Source: Coriobacteriia bacterium
GTDB lineage: Bacteria; Actinomycetota; Coriobacteriia; Anaerosomatales; JAAXUF01
Assembly: GCA_031292615.1 (NCBI GenBank)
Contig: JARLGT010000057.1
Location: forward strand, 1 to 38,074
Direction of reading: 5' to 3'
DNA: 38,074 bases
Positions 26,330 through 34,738 of the stretch are shown here, piece after piece. Made by a program: the position numbers and the translations under genes. The notes under the pieces are model-generated. The model made no database searches, was not told the DNA's origin, and was given only the letters and a program-made list of their open reading frames with translations. Each line of letters starts with the position of its first letter. Position 1 is the first letter of the stretch.

Positions 26330-27594
26330 GGGCGGGCAAGCTCCGGCGCTGCCGACACACCTGCGGCGTCCATCGCGTGTTCGACGCCCGCACGCAACTC
26401 CTCCACGAAGGCGGCGTCGTCGTGCCACGCGGGAAGCGTCACGATCGAGACCGTTTCGTCGACGCGCGCTTGGCGCACCGAGAGCTGCAGGTCGAGCAGC
26501 GTTGCGATCGAGTCCAGCGGGAAGCACGCAGGTGAGACCACGATGCGTCGGCATCCCAGCGCCGCAAGGTGCCTCACGGTGCCGGTGACTTCGGGCGTGC
26601 GCCAGTCGGCCCATGCCAGGCGCACACTCTGCTCCGGTACGCCACGCTCCAGGAGCAGCATCCTCACGTGATTGAGGAACGACGTCTCCTGCTCGTCGAA
26701 CTCGCGGCGGTCCCGCGCGCGGTCTTCGGGCTGCCCTTGACCCACGAGCACGACACCGCTCGCAGCGGGATCGGCCACGAGCGCCATGATGCGCGTCGAC
26801 ACCAGCGCAGCGACCTTCTCGGAGCGCCACAGCGGGCCCGAGTAGGTCACGTTCACACCTAGATCTGATAGTCGCAGCGCGTCGACGGCTCGTTTGGCCA
26901 GATCGACCTCAAGCGACTCAGCAATCACGGCCTCGGCGACCACGATGGTGCGAAAGCCGCGCGAGACCTTCTCGGCGATGCGCGAAGCCAAGGCGCGCTC
27001 GCCTTCGCACCACGCCGATTCGACACGGCCGGGGCCTAGTCGCAACAGGCCTTCGACGCGCTCCGCAAGCGCGTCGAGCTGGCGCGCGGCTGGGCTGATG
27101 CCGCCAGCAGCGCGGTAGCGGGTCTTCTGTGCCATGAAGAGGAACGGCAGCACGCCGATAGAAGCCTTGAGCAGACCCTCGTCGGCCAAGCCCTCAAGCG
27201 CCACAGCTGTGGCGGTCGGGCTGTAATCCGGTGGCTCGACCTCGCCGAGGACGAGCACTGCCGCGCCGCCGGGATTCTCGGGCAGGCCGTCGCTGAGATG
27301 AACTGTCGCCTCGCGATCGTGTCGGACCAACCAGCCGAGTAGCGTGGAGACCAGTGCGTAGCCGCCGGCGATTCCCGCAAGGCCGAACACGAACGCGTAG
27401 ATGATCGCGTCGAGGCGGTCGTAGGCGATAGTGACGCCGCCGAAGCCCCACGCGCACAGCAGGAAGCTCGCGAGCCCGGCCGCGGCGTATCCGCCTTCGT
27501 GGGAGCGGCGTGCAACGAGGATGCCGACGAATGAGGCGCCGGTGCCAACGGCACCGACGACCAAGGACAGCCATATGACTACGGTATTGGACAC
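26326..27594 (-). CDS. membrane-anchored ferrochelatase-like protein lacking the catalytic His
   Basis: 422 residues with three TM helices at the N-terminus (about 6-27, 34-56, 62-86). The soluble remainder resembles both halves of ferrochelatase: AAVLVLGEVEPP near the start, TRYRAAGGISPAARQLDAL (compare the YRxIGGxSPL signature), then VVLVGQGQPEDR, RLAWADWRTPEV and IVVSPACFPLDSIATLLDL. In ferrochelatase the SAHGLP His binds metal; here that position is Gln (about 286), and the conserved Glu after the FxxD-like motif is not evident. Catalysis as a normal chelatase is therefore doubtful. GTG 27594 is preferred: GGAGGGG lies 4-6 bases upstream, while the frame's extension to 27633 is hydrophilic. 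Divergent from thioredoxin. Confidence 0.7.
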   Translation of the reverse strand: MSNTVVIWLSLVVGAVGTGASFVGILVARRSHEGGYAAAGLASFLLCAWGFGGVTIAYDRLDAIIYAFVFGLAGIAGGYALVSTLLGWLVRHDREATVHLSDGLPENPGGAAVLVLGEVEPPDYSPTATAVALEGLADEGLLKASIGVLPFLFMAQKTRYRAAGGISPAARQLDALAERVEGLLRLGPGRVESAWCEGERALASRIAEKVSRGFRTIVVAEAVIAESLEVDLAKRAVDALRLSDLGVNVTYSGPLWRSEKVAALVSTRIMALVADPAASGVVLVGQGQPEDRARDRREFDEQETSFLNHVRMLLLERGVPEQSVRLAWADWRTPEVTGTVRHLAALGCRRIVVSPACFPLDSIATLLDLQLSVRQARVDETVSIVTLPAWHDDAAFVEELRAGVEHAMDAAGVSAAPELARP

Positions 27595-27612
27595 ACAACC
27601 CCTCCGGTTGAC

Positions 27613-27618
27613 GATTCT
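27613..27618 (-). promoter_or_regulatory. candidate minus-strand -10 for the ferrochelatase-like gene
   Basis: Read on the minus strand this is TAGAAT, about 19 bases before the GTG start. The best -35-like hexamer (TTCTGC) is 19 bases further up. Weak but the only candidate in the divergent region with trx. Confidence 0.3.
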
Positions 27619-27648
27619 ACTCGTAGGGGACAATCTGCGCAGAACGCG

Positions 27649-27677
27649 TTGACTGGAAATACCCCGCTGGGTATAAT
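27649..27677 (+). promoter_or_regulatory. strong sigma-70 promoter of trx
   Basis: TTGACT (27649-27654), 17 bases, TATAAT (27672-27677): a near-consensus promoter and the best in the window. Expected start near 27684, about 34 bases before the trx ATG. The CsoR-type operator lies inside the spacer and covers half of the -10. Confidence 0.85.
27659..27674. promoter_or_regulatory. CsoR-family operator 1 (trx promoter)
   Basis: ATACCC-CGCT-GGGTAT, a perfect 6-bp inverted repeat with 4-base spacer, sits between the -35 and -10 of trx. It matches the G-tract palindromes bound by CsoR/CstR proteins. Bound repressor would occlude RNA polymerase. Confidence 0.75.
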
Positions 27678-27717
27678 CGTGACCAATTTGGACATGATTT
27701 ACTGAAGGAGCGAACTC

Positions 27718-28038
27718 ATGAGCAACGCCATCGATGTGACGACCGCCACTTGGGATGCCGAGGTAGCGACTTCTGACGTGCCTGTGGTCGTTGACTTCTG
27801 GGCACCGTGGTGCGGGCCTTGCCGTATGGTCGGGCCTGAGATTGACAAGCTCTCCGAGCGCCTCGGCGCGGCGGTGAAGTTCGTAAAGGTCAACATCGAC
27901 GACAACGGCGAGCTGGCGATGAAATACGGCGTCATGAGCATCCCGACGATTGCGAAGTTCGTCGGCGGAGAGCTTGCGGCGCAGGTCGTCGGCGCCCGTG
28001 GTGCCGATGCGCTCGCCAAGGAGCTCGGCATCGCCTGA
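27718..28038 (+). CDS. trxA: thioredoxin
   Basis: 106-residue cytoplasmic thioredoxin with the active site FWAPWCGPCRM (Cys32, Cys35) and the conserved cis-Pro in SIPTIAKFVGG. It reduces disulfides of enzymes and can pass electrons to CcdA/DsbD-type membrane proteins. AAGGAG lies before ATG 27718. Its near-consensus promoter carries a CsoR-type operator, and it converges on the csoR gene, which points to regulation by thiol, persulfide or metal stress. No signal peptide. Monocistronic, closed by a strong terminator. Confidence 0.96.
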   Translation: MSNAIDVTTATWDAEVATSDVPVVVDFWAPWCGPCRMVGPEIDKLSERLGAAVKFVKVNIDDNGELAMKYGVMSIPTIAKFVGGELAAQVVGARGADALAKELGIA

Positions 28039-28062
28039 GGTTGCGCCATAGGGTGGAGAACA

Positions 28063-28092
28063 CGAAAGCCCCGGGAGACTCCGGGGCTTTCG
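28063..28092. terminator. bidirectional terminator between trx and csoR
   Basis: A perfect 12-bp stem, CGAAAGCCCCGG (28063-28074) with CCGGGGCTTTCG (28081-28092), has a 6-base loop. It sits between two convergent genes, with AAA/TTT in the stem. Confidence 0.85.
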
Positions 28093-28114
28093 GCTTGTAG
28101 GAGCGAGGGAGAAG

Positions 28115-28423
28115 CTACGGCATGCACGACGAGTATTTGAGGAAGACCTTTATGGCCTCATCGATGACCTCGTCGCGGGTGATCGCCGGATCGTCGTCGA
28201 TCATGCAGTGCTTCATGGCATGCCCCACAACATGAAGGCCGACCTGGTTGAGCGCGGACTTGGCGGCCATGACCTGCGTGAGCACAGCGTCACAGTCCTG
28301 ACCGGCTTCGATCATCGTCTGAAGGCCGCGAATCTGGCCCTCGAGACGGCGCAGTCGGTTGAGAATCTTCTTACGCTCGGACTCATCGGCGATCAAAGCC
28401 GGATTGGCGGCGGTATCAGCCAT
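28115..28423 (-). CDS. csoR: CsoR/CstR-family transcriptional repressor
   Basis: 102-residue all-helical repressor of the CsoR/RcnR/FrmR (DUF156) family, with the signature LNRLRRLEGQIRGLQTMIE. The two conserved cysteines are present (Cys44 in GQDCDAV, Cys73 in MKHCMI). The copper-ligand His of true CsoR lies four residues before the second Cys; here that position is Ala69, with His residues only at 64, 68 and 72. CstR-type persulfide sensors also lack that His, so a sulfur or thiol signal is at least as likely as Cu(I). It is preceded by an operator of the same type as at trx and ccdA, implying autoregulation. The symbol is by family only. Confidence 0.88.
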   Translation of the reverse strand: MADTAANPALIADESERKKILNRLRRLEGQIRGLQTMIEAGQDCDAVLTQVMAAKSALNQVGLHVVGHAMKHCMIDDDPAITRDEVIDEAIKVFLKYSSCMP

Positions 28424-28471
28424 GGTTTAGCTCCAAGTTGAGTAGGTGCGCTATCCTTGATTATTAGCGGA

Positions 28472-28501
28472 ACTATACCCCCTAGGGGTATTTGCGCGCA
28501 A
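28472..28501 (-). promoter_or_regulatory. csoR promoter
   Basis: On the minus strand TTGCGC (28501-28496), 18 bases, then TATAGT (28477-28472). The CsoR-type palindrome occupies the spacer and -10, the same architecture as at trx. Confidence 0.55.
28475..28491. promoter_or_regulatory. CsoR-family operator 2 (csoR / EamA intergenic)
   Basis: ATACCCCCTAGGGGTAT: a perfect 7-bp inverted repeat (ATACCCC/GGGGTAT) with a 3-base spacer. It lies 52 bases before csoR and 64 bases before the EamA start, so it could control either or both. Confidence 0.78.
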
Positions 28502-28554
28502 CGATTCGTCCTCTCGGCCGGGCGAGCCACTTCTCAGCGAAACCTGGAGCTGCC

Positions 28555-29535
28555 TTGCCCGTCGCACGCGACCTCCGTCCCACACAGCGCCGGCCCCTCC
28601 TGGGCTACGGGCTCGCGCTCCTGGCGGCCGCGTGCTGGGGCGCCGGTGGCCTGACGGCCAAGTGGCTGTTTACTGCGGCGTCAGCCGCCACGGCCTCCTG
28701 GCCGATACCTCCGCTCGGCATCTCCGTGGAGCCGACGGTGCTGGCTGGCGGAAGGGCGCTCTCGGCGTTCGTGATCCTGGCCGTCGCCCTTGCCGTCTTC
28801 CGTCGCCGAGACCTGAGCATCTCCGTCGGCGACGTGCCGTTCTTGGCGTTCTTTGGCGTCGCTGGACTGGCGATGGTTCACTTCACCTACTTCCAGACGA
28901 TCTCGCTCACAAACGTAGCGACGGCGATTCTCTTGGAGTATCTGGCGCCCATTCTCGTGCTTATCGTGAGCGTGGCGTTCATGAAGCATCGGTTCACATG
29001 GTCGCTACCTGTGGGTGTCGCGTTGTCGGTGGCCGGGTGCGCTCTTGTGGTGGGCGCCTTCGGCGGCGGGGGTGTGATCGTGTCGCCCGCGGGTATCGCT
29101 TGGGGTTTGTCCTCGGCGGTGTTCTTCGCCACGTACTCGCTGCTAGGGACGGTGGCCTCAAGCCGCTACAGCCCGTACACGACGCTCGTGTGGGGGCTGG
29201 GTTTCGCGTCCCTGTTTTGGCTCGTCGTGCTGGGTCCTTGGCGCATCATCGGTCTGTTCGCCGATCCGAGGACCGCCGTCGCCGTTCTGTTCATGGCGGT
29301 CGTGAGCACGATCATCCCGTTCGCGGCATTCCTGATCGCGCTGGGTCATATCGCGCCGACCAACGCGACGGTCACGTCGACTGTGGAACCCGTCATCGCT
29401 GGCATTGGCGCATTTCTGCTGTTCGGTGAGTCGTTCTCGGCGATGCAAATGGTGGGCGGAGTAATGGTGATCGCCGCTATCGTCATCGTTCAGTTCTCCG
29501 ACCGGTTGGGCGCCCCTCTGCCGCCGGGCGAGTGA
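28555..29535 (+). CDS. EamA/DMT-superfamily transporter
   Basis: 326-residue ten-helix transporter of the drug/metabolite superfamily. Both EamA halves are seen, the first starting GYGLALLAAACWGAGGLTAKWLF, the second GIAWGLSSAVFFATYSLLG, ending with the typical AFLLFGESFSAMQMVGGVMVIAAIVIVQ. Substrates in the family range from amino acids to metabolites and drugs. TTG 28555 is chosen because GGAG (28546-28549) lies 5 bases upstream; the frame runs to 28492 but that part overlaps the operator region. Divergent from csoR, possibly under the same operator. Confidence 0.87.
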   Translation: MPVARDLRPTQRRPLLGYGLALLAAACWGAGGLTAKWLFTAASAATASWPIPPLGISVEPTVLAGGRALSAFVILAVALAVFRRRDLSISVGDVPFLAFFGVAGLAMVHFTYFQTISLTNVATAILLEYLAPILVLIVSVAFMKHRFTWSLPVGVALSVAGCALVVGAFGGGGVIVSPAGIAWGLSSAVFFATYSLLGTVASSRYSPYTTLVWGLGFASLFWLVVLGPWRIIGLFADPRTAVAVLFMAVVSTIIPFAAFLIALGHIAPTNATVTSTVEPVIAGIGAFLLFGESFSAMQMVGGVMVIAAIVIVQFSDRLGAPLPPGE

Positions 29536-29585
29536 GTTCACCGAAACTCCGCAGGTAGGCGCGGCGGAGAATGGGTGGACGGTGG

Positions 29586-29615
29586 TATACTTTTTGCATT
29601 GGCGGCCCAATTTTT
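29586..29615 (+). promoter_or_regulatory. candidate -10 and 5' leader hairpin of rpoN
   Basis: TATACT (29586-29591) without a clear -35. A small hairpin, ATTGG/CCAAT with a 4-base loop (29598-29611), follows at the expected transcription start and runs into a five-T run. It could act as a weak early terminator or be chance. Confidence 0.35.
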
Positions 29616-29647
29616 GGGTTTGCGCATCTACGATGAGGGGAGGGTCG

Positions 29648-31036
29648 ATGGAGCTCTCGCAGCGCCCGGAGTTGCGGCAGAAGGTCACGCTTTCCCCGCA
29701 GGTCTATCAGGGGCTCAACATCCTTGCGATGCCCATCGCCGACCTCCAGCAACTCATCGATGTCGAGATGCTCGAGAACCCGGTTCTTGAGGTCGACGAG
29801 AGCGAGTCCGAGCCGGTCGAGGGCGAAGAGGTCGACGAGCGCGATGACGAGCGTTCGTGGGACGAGTGGCTCGAGATGTACGAGGATCTCGACTCGATGG
29901 AGCCCACCGCGCCGCGCGATCCCAACGCCGAGAGCGCCAACACCGAGGACTTCGTAGGCGGCGTGCAAACCTTCGACGACTACCTGTTGCAGCAACTCGC
30001 GCTGCTCGACATCAGCGAGAACGTTGCCCGAGCAGGTCGTGCGATCATCGGCTCGCTGGACAACGACGGCTTCTTCACCAATACGCTCGAAGAGATGGCA
30101 GCTCTGGCCGAGGTAAGCCGCGAGGAGGCCGATGCGGGCCTTCATGCGGTCCAACAGCTCGACCCTCCGGGAGTCGGAGCCCGCGATCTGTCCGAGGCGC
30201 TTTGCCTGCAGATGGAGTCGCTCGGCATTGTCGAACCGCTCTTGCTTCGTATCGTCCGAGACCACCTCGATGACGTCGCTGCCAACCACTATCGCAAGGT
30301 GGCCCGCGCGCTGAAGGTCGACGAGGATGAGGTGCGGCGACTAGTCGAGGTTCTGCGGGCACTCAACCCCAGGCCGGCTGGCGCGTTCTCGCCGGGGCCG
30401 TCACCGGGCTACATCGTCCCGGACGTGACGCTGCGCCGGTTCGGCGACGAGTGGTTCATCACGCCCAACAACGAGGCGCTCCCCACGCTTCGCGTGTCCC
30501 CACGCTATCGCTCGATGCTGCGCAGCGGCTCGAGCGCCGACGACGAGACCAGGCGCTACCTGAAGGACAAGATCCGCTCGGCGGAGAGCTTCATCAAGAA
30601 CGTGGACCGCCGCAAGGACACCGTCTCGCGGATCACGCAGATCATCATGGACGTGCAGGCCGACTTCTTCGAGGACGGCAAGGGCCCGCTGCGGCCGCTA
30701 CGGCTTGAGGATGTTGCGGTCGAGATCGGGGTGCACCTGTCTACCGTCTCCCGTGGAGTGACGGGGAAGTATATGGCCACGCCCTATGGCCTCTACGAAC
30801 TGAAGCACTTCTTCAGCGGCGGCTACCGAACCGCTCAAGGAATGGACGTCGCGGCCACAACGATCAAGCAGCGCCTGCGCGAGCTCGTGCGCGAGGAGGA
30901 CCCCGCCAAGCCCGTCTCGGACCAGCGTCTCGCCGAGCTGTTGTGCGAAGAGGGCGTCACCGTGGCGCGCCGCACCGTCGCTAAGTACCGCGAGGAGCTC
31001 AACATCGAGCCGAGCTGGGCCAGGCGCCGCCGATGA
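29648..31036 (+). CDS. rpoN: RNA polymerase sigma-54 factor RpoN
   Basis: 462-residue sigma-54. Region I is present (MELSQRPELRQKVTLSPQVYQGLNIL), followed by an acidic region II. The core-binding domain includes SLDNDGFFTNTLEEMA and LDPPGVGARDLSEAL. The HTH is VAVEIGVHLSTVSRGVTGKYM, and the C-terminal RpoN box ARRTVAKYREELNIEPS recognises the -24 element. GGGAGGG lies before ATG 29648. The stop overlaps the next start (ATGA). Sigma-54 is absent from most Actinobacteria, so this intact copy with its own two-component system is notable. Confidence 0.97.
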   Translation: MELSQRPELRQKVTLSPQVYQGLNILAMPIADLQQLIDVEMLENPVLEVDESESEPVEGEEVDERDDERSWDEWLEMYEDLDSMEPTAPRDPNAESANTEDFVGGVQTFDDYLLQQLALLDISENVARAGRAIIGSLDNDGFFTNTLEEMAALAEVSREEADAGLHAVQQLDPPGVGARDLSEALCLQMESLGIVEPLLLRIVRDHLDDVAANHYRKVARALKVDEDEVRRLVEVLRALNPRPAGAFSPGPSPGYIVPDVTLRRFGDEWFITPNNEALPTLRVSPRYRSMLRSGSSADDETRRYLKDKIRSAESFIKNVDRRKDTVSRITQIIMDVQADFFEDGKGPLRPLRLEDVAVEIGVHLSTVSRGVTGKYMATPYGLYELKHFFSGGYRTAQGMDVAATTIKQRLRELVREEDPAKPVSDQRLAELLCEEGVTVARRTVAKYREELNIEPSWARRRR

Positions 31037-32568
31037 CGGCGGAGCACGCGGGCCTGCCTCGGCGCCCGCCGTCCGCTCCGATCGAGACAGACGACGCGCG
31101 CCGCCTTCGCCGTCGTCAAAGCCTGCGCACAATCGCGATTATCGCTGCGATGATCGCGTTCATCGCCGTGCTCGACTTGATGGGTGATGTGCGTCTCGGC
31201 AATATCGAGATGTACCTGATCTACCGTCGCCTCTACTACATCCCGATCATCTACGCCGCTTTCGTCTTTGGAAGACGCGGTGGGGTTCTCGCCGCTTTGG
31301 CCTCGGCGATTCCTTTCGCCGTGCACGCCCAGCTGCTCGCCGGCGCCCCGATCGCGCTCGGGCTCGAGAACTGGATCGAGGTCGTGTCTTTTCTGGTCGT
31401 GGGCATCCTGTTCGGCATGATGCGCGACATGGAGGAGAACAAAACGCAGGACCTGCGGCAGGTGTCGCTGCAACTCGAGGATGCGTACAAGAAGCTGGAG
31501 GAACGCGCCATCCAGCTCATCAACATCCAGGACTACACGCAGTCGATTCTGCGATCGATCACGTCCGGCGTGCTGACGGTGGGCCCCGACGGCTCGGTCG
31601 CGACGGCCAACCCAGCCGCCGAGCGAATGCTGGGAATGTCGGAGTTCGAGATGGTGCCCAAGCCCATCGGCTCGCTCTTCCGCTACGACGGCGGGATCTC
31701 GGCGGATGTCGCCAAGGTGCTCGCCGGGCGTCTGCCGCTCGCGCTGCGCGAGTCAACGCTGGTGACCGCCAACGGCGGCGAGGTGCACGTGCAGGCCTCA
31801 ACGTCTCGCATGCGCGCGGTTGGCGGCACGGTGCTGGGCGCGGTCGTTACGCTCGAGGACGTCTCGGACATCAAGGCGCTTACCGACCAGCTCATCCGAG
31901 CCGATCGCCTCGCCGCGATGGGCGAGCTGACGGCCGGCGTGGCGCACGAGGTGCGAAACCCGCTCGGGGTCATCCGCGCGTCGGTACAGTTGCTCGAGGA
32001 CGCGAAGGGGGACCCGTCGCGAACGCACGAGGCGGCCGAGGTCATCAAGCAGGAGATCGACCGGCTCGATCGCGTCATCAAGGCGCTGCTCGACTTCGGC
32101 CGACCCAGCAAACCCACTCTGGTTCATACCGACCTCAACGAGGTTCTGCAGGACATCGTCTTGTTCACGAACCGCTTCGCGAAGCAGTCCGACGTGCACA
32201 TCGTCGAGAAGCTCGACTCGGAACTGCCCGCGGTCCACGGCGACCCCGACCAGCTCAAACAGGTGTTCCTGAACCTAGTCACCAACGCGGTACAGGCGAT
32301 GGACAAGACCGGAGGAACCATCACGATCGAGACGCGGGGTGCAGGGGAGTACGTCGAAGTGTCCGTCTCGGACAACGGTCCCGGCATCGCCGCGGGCGAC
32401 CTTCCCAAGGTGTTCGACCCGTTCTTCACGAAAAGAGCAGAGGGTACGGGGTTGGGTCTGACCATCGTTCACCGTATCATCGATGAGCATGAGGGACATA
32501 TCGAGGTGGAGAGCGGGCCAGGGGGAACGGTCTTCAACGTAACGCTGCCCGCAGCGCTCGACGACTGA
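31033..32568 (+). CDS. NtrB-like membrane sensor histidine kinase
   Basis: 511 residues. An N-terminal membrane region of about four helices (residues 33-135, including YYIPIIYAAFVFG) is followed by a short coiled coil. A PAS domain comes next (about 170-290, SITSGVLTVGPDGSVATANPAAE). The HisKA H-box is GVAHEVRNPLGVI with phospho-acceptor His305. HATPase motifs are NLVTNAVQAM (N box), VSDNGPGI (G1) and GTGLGLTIVHRI (G2). It overlaps rpoN by ATGA and ends 13 bases before the NtrC-like gene, so the three form one operon. The signal is unknown; the membrane sensor suggests an envelope or lipophilic cue and not nitrogen. Confidence 0.94.
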   Translation: MTAEHAGLPRRPPSAPIETDDARRLRRRQSLRTIAIIAAMIAFIAVLDLMGDVRLGNIEMYLIYRRLYYIPIIYAAFVFGRRGGVLAALASAIPFAVHAQLLAGAPIALGLENWIEVVSFLVVGILFGMMRDMEENKTQDLRQVSLQLEDAYKKLEERAIQLINIQDYTQSILRSITSGVLTVGPDGSVATANPAAERMLGMSEFEMVPKPIGSLFRYDGGISADVAKVLAGRLPLALRESTLVTANGGEVHVQASTSRMRAVGGTVLGAVVTLEDVSDIKALTDQLIRADRLAAMGELTAGVAHEVRNPLGVIRASVQLLEDAKGDPSRTHEAAEVIKQEIDRLDRVIKALLDFGRPSKPTLVHTDLNEVLQDIVLFTNRFAKQSDVHIVEKLDSELPAVHGDPDQLKQVFLNLVTNAVQAMDKTGGTITIETRGAGEYVEVSVSDNGPGIAAGDLPKVFDPFFTKRAEGTGLGLTIVHRIIDEHEGHIEVESGPGGTVFNVTLPAALDD

Positions 32569-32581
32569 GAGGAATCCACGC

Positions 32582-33931
<1,350 letters not shown>

Positions 33932-33953
33932 GCGGATTCTCGCCGGCGCTCGC

Positions 33954-33969
33954 TGGCACACTCGTTGCA
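33954..33969 (+). promoter_or_regulatory. sigma-54 (-24/-12) promoter
   Basis: TGGCACACTCGTTGCA matches the sigma-54 consensus TGGCAC-N5-TTGCA at every conserved base, with GG (33955-33956) and GC (33967-33968) separated by exactly 10 bases. Expected start is near 33980, about 28 bases before the next gene. It sits directly after the rpoN-kinase-activator operon. Confidence 0.85.
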
Positions 33970-34007
33970 GCTTGGCGGCAAGGTAGGCCGCCCAATCTGG
34001 AGAGCTT

Positions 34008-34367
34008 GTGAGCCGCGTTTCCGCCAAGCGCATGCTCGTCCTTGCAGCCGCAGCTGTTGCGCTGGCGCTCCTTGTTGCACTGGGATTGGCTGCGTTGCGT
34101 GGGGGCGACTCGGCTGTGTCCCGGCTGTTGGGGCTCAGAACGCTGGAACTCGGGGTGCCGTTGGCGGCAGGTGCCGTCATCGGGCTCGGCGCCTGGGCGC
34201 TGCTCGACGATCCCGTCCCGGCACCGCAAGACGCTTCGTACGCGGAGATGGCGTGCCCCGTATGTGGCCGCGCGATCCTCGAGGACTGGCGACTGTGTCC
34301 GTACTGCGGCTCGTTTGTCGCCACCGCCGACCCACGCGCGCCCCGGCCGGCCAACGGGCGCTCGTAG
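34008..34367 (+). CDS. small two-TM zinc-ribbon protein (candidate sigma-54 target)
   Basis: 119 residues: two TM helices (about 8-30 and 46-66), then a cytoplasmic-type tail with a four-cysteine zinc ribbon (Cys83, Cys86 in CPVCGR and Cys97, Cys100 in CPYCGS). It ends in a Pro/Arg-rich tip. GGAG lies before GTG 34008. I do not recognise a named family beyond the ribbon. Its sigma-54 promoter and position suggest it is an output or feedback partner of the neighbouring kinase and activator. Function unknown. Confidence 0.75.
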   Translation: MSRVSAKRMLVLAAAAVALALLVALGLAALRGGDSAVSRLLGLRTLELGVPLAAGAVIGLGAWALLDDPVPAPQDASYAEMACPVCGRAILEDWRLCPYCGSFVATADPRAPRPANGRS

Positions 34368-34439
34368 GCTTGAGACGGGCCTGAGTGTGGCACAATCGCT
34401 TCATCGCCTTGCGGCATGGACGACCCCAGGAGGACCCAA

Positions 34440-34661
34440 TGACCGAGGCTATCGCCCGACTCAAGACCACCGGAATGCACTGCAGCTCCTGCTCGATGCT
34501 GGTCGACCTGACCGTGGGCGATCTGCCGGGCGTTGTCTCGTCGAAGACGGATCACGCCTCCGGTGACACGCTCGTATCCTTCGACTCCGACGTGGTCGGC
34601 GTCGACGCCATCATCGACGCGATTCGCGAAGTCGGCTACGACGCCGAGCCGGTTGGCTAGC
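34440..34661 (+). CDS. heavy-metal-associated (HMA) domain protein, CopZ-like
   Basis: 73-residue single HMA domain with the metal-binding motif GMHCSSC (Cys15, Cys18) and the beta-alpha-beta pattern ending VDAIIDAIREVGYDAEPV. Such proteins carry Cu(I) to transporters or, next to CcdA-like proteins, take part in copper or cytochrome assembly. AGGAGG precedes ATG 34440. It lies 73 bases after the zinc-ribbon gene and 78 bases before ccdA. A weak TTGAGA/CACAAT promoter (34370-34396, 15-base spacer) may serve it; it could also be read from the sigma-54 promoter. Confidence 0.85.
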
Positions 34662-34680
34662 GCCGAAGCGCTCGGCACGT

Positions 34681-34700
34681 GTATACCCACAGGGGTATAC
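34681..34700. promoter_or_regulatory. CsoR-family operator 3 (ccdA promoter)
   Basis: GTATACCC-ACAG-GGGTATAC, a perfect 8-bp inverted repeat with a 4-base spacer. It overlaps a candidate promoter, TCGGCA (34672-34677), 18 bases, TATACT (34696-34701), giving the same layout as at trx and csoR. Confidence 0.78.
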
Positions 34701-34738
34701 TTCGCATAGTGTCCGTAGCCGTCTGAGGAGCCCGCTGG

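Noticed and set aside
29600-29615. TGGCGG...TTTTG before rpoN as a sigma-54 autoregulatory promoter
   Set aside because: The GG-N10-GC spacing fails; there is no GC at the -12 position.
34388-34402. TGGCAC before the HMA gene as a second sigma-54 promoter
   Set aside because: The -24 half is good but the -12 position reads CTTC where TTGC is required.
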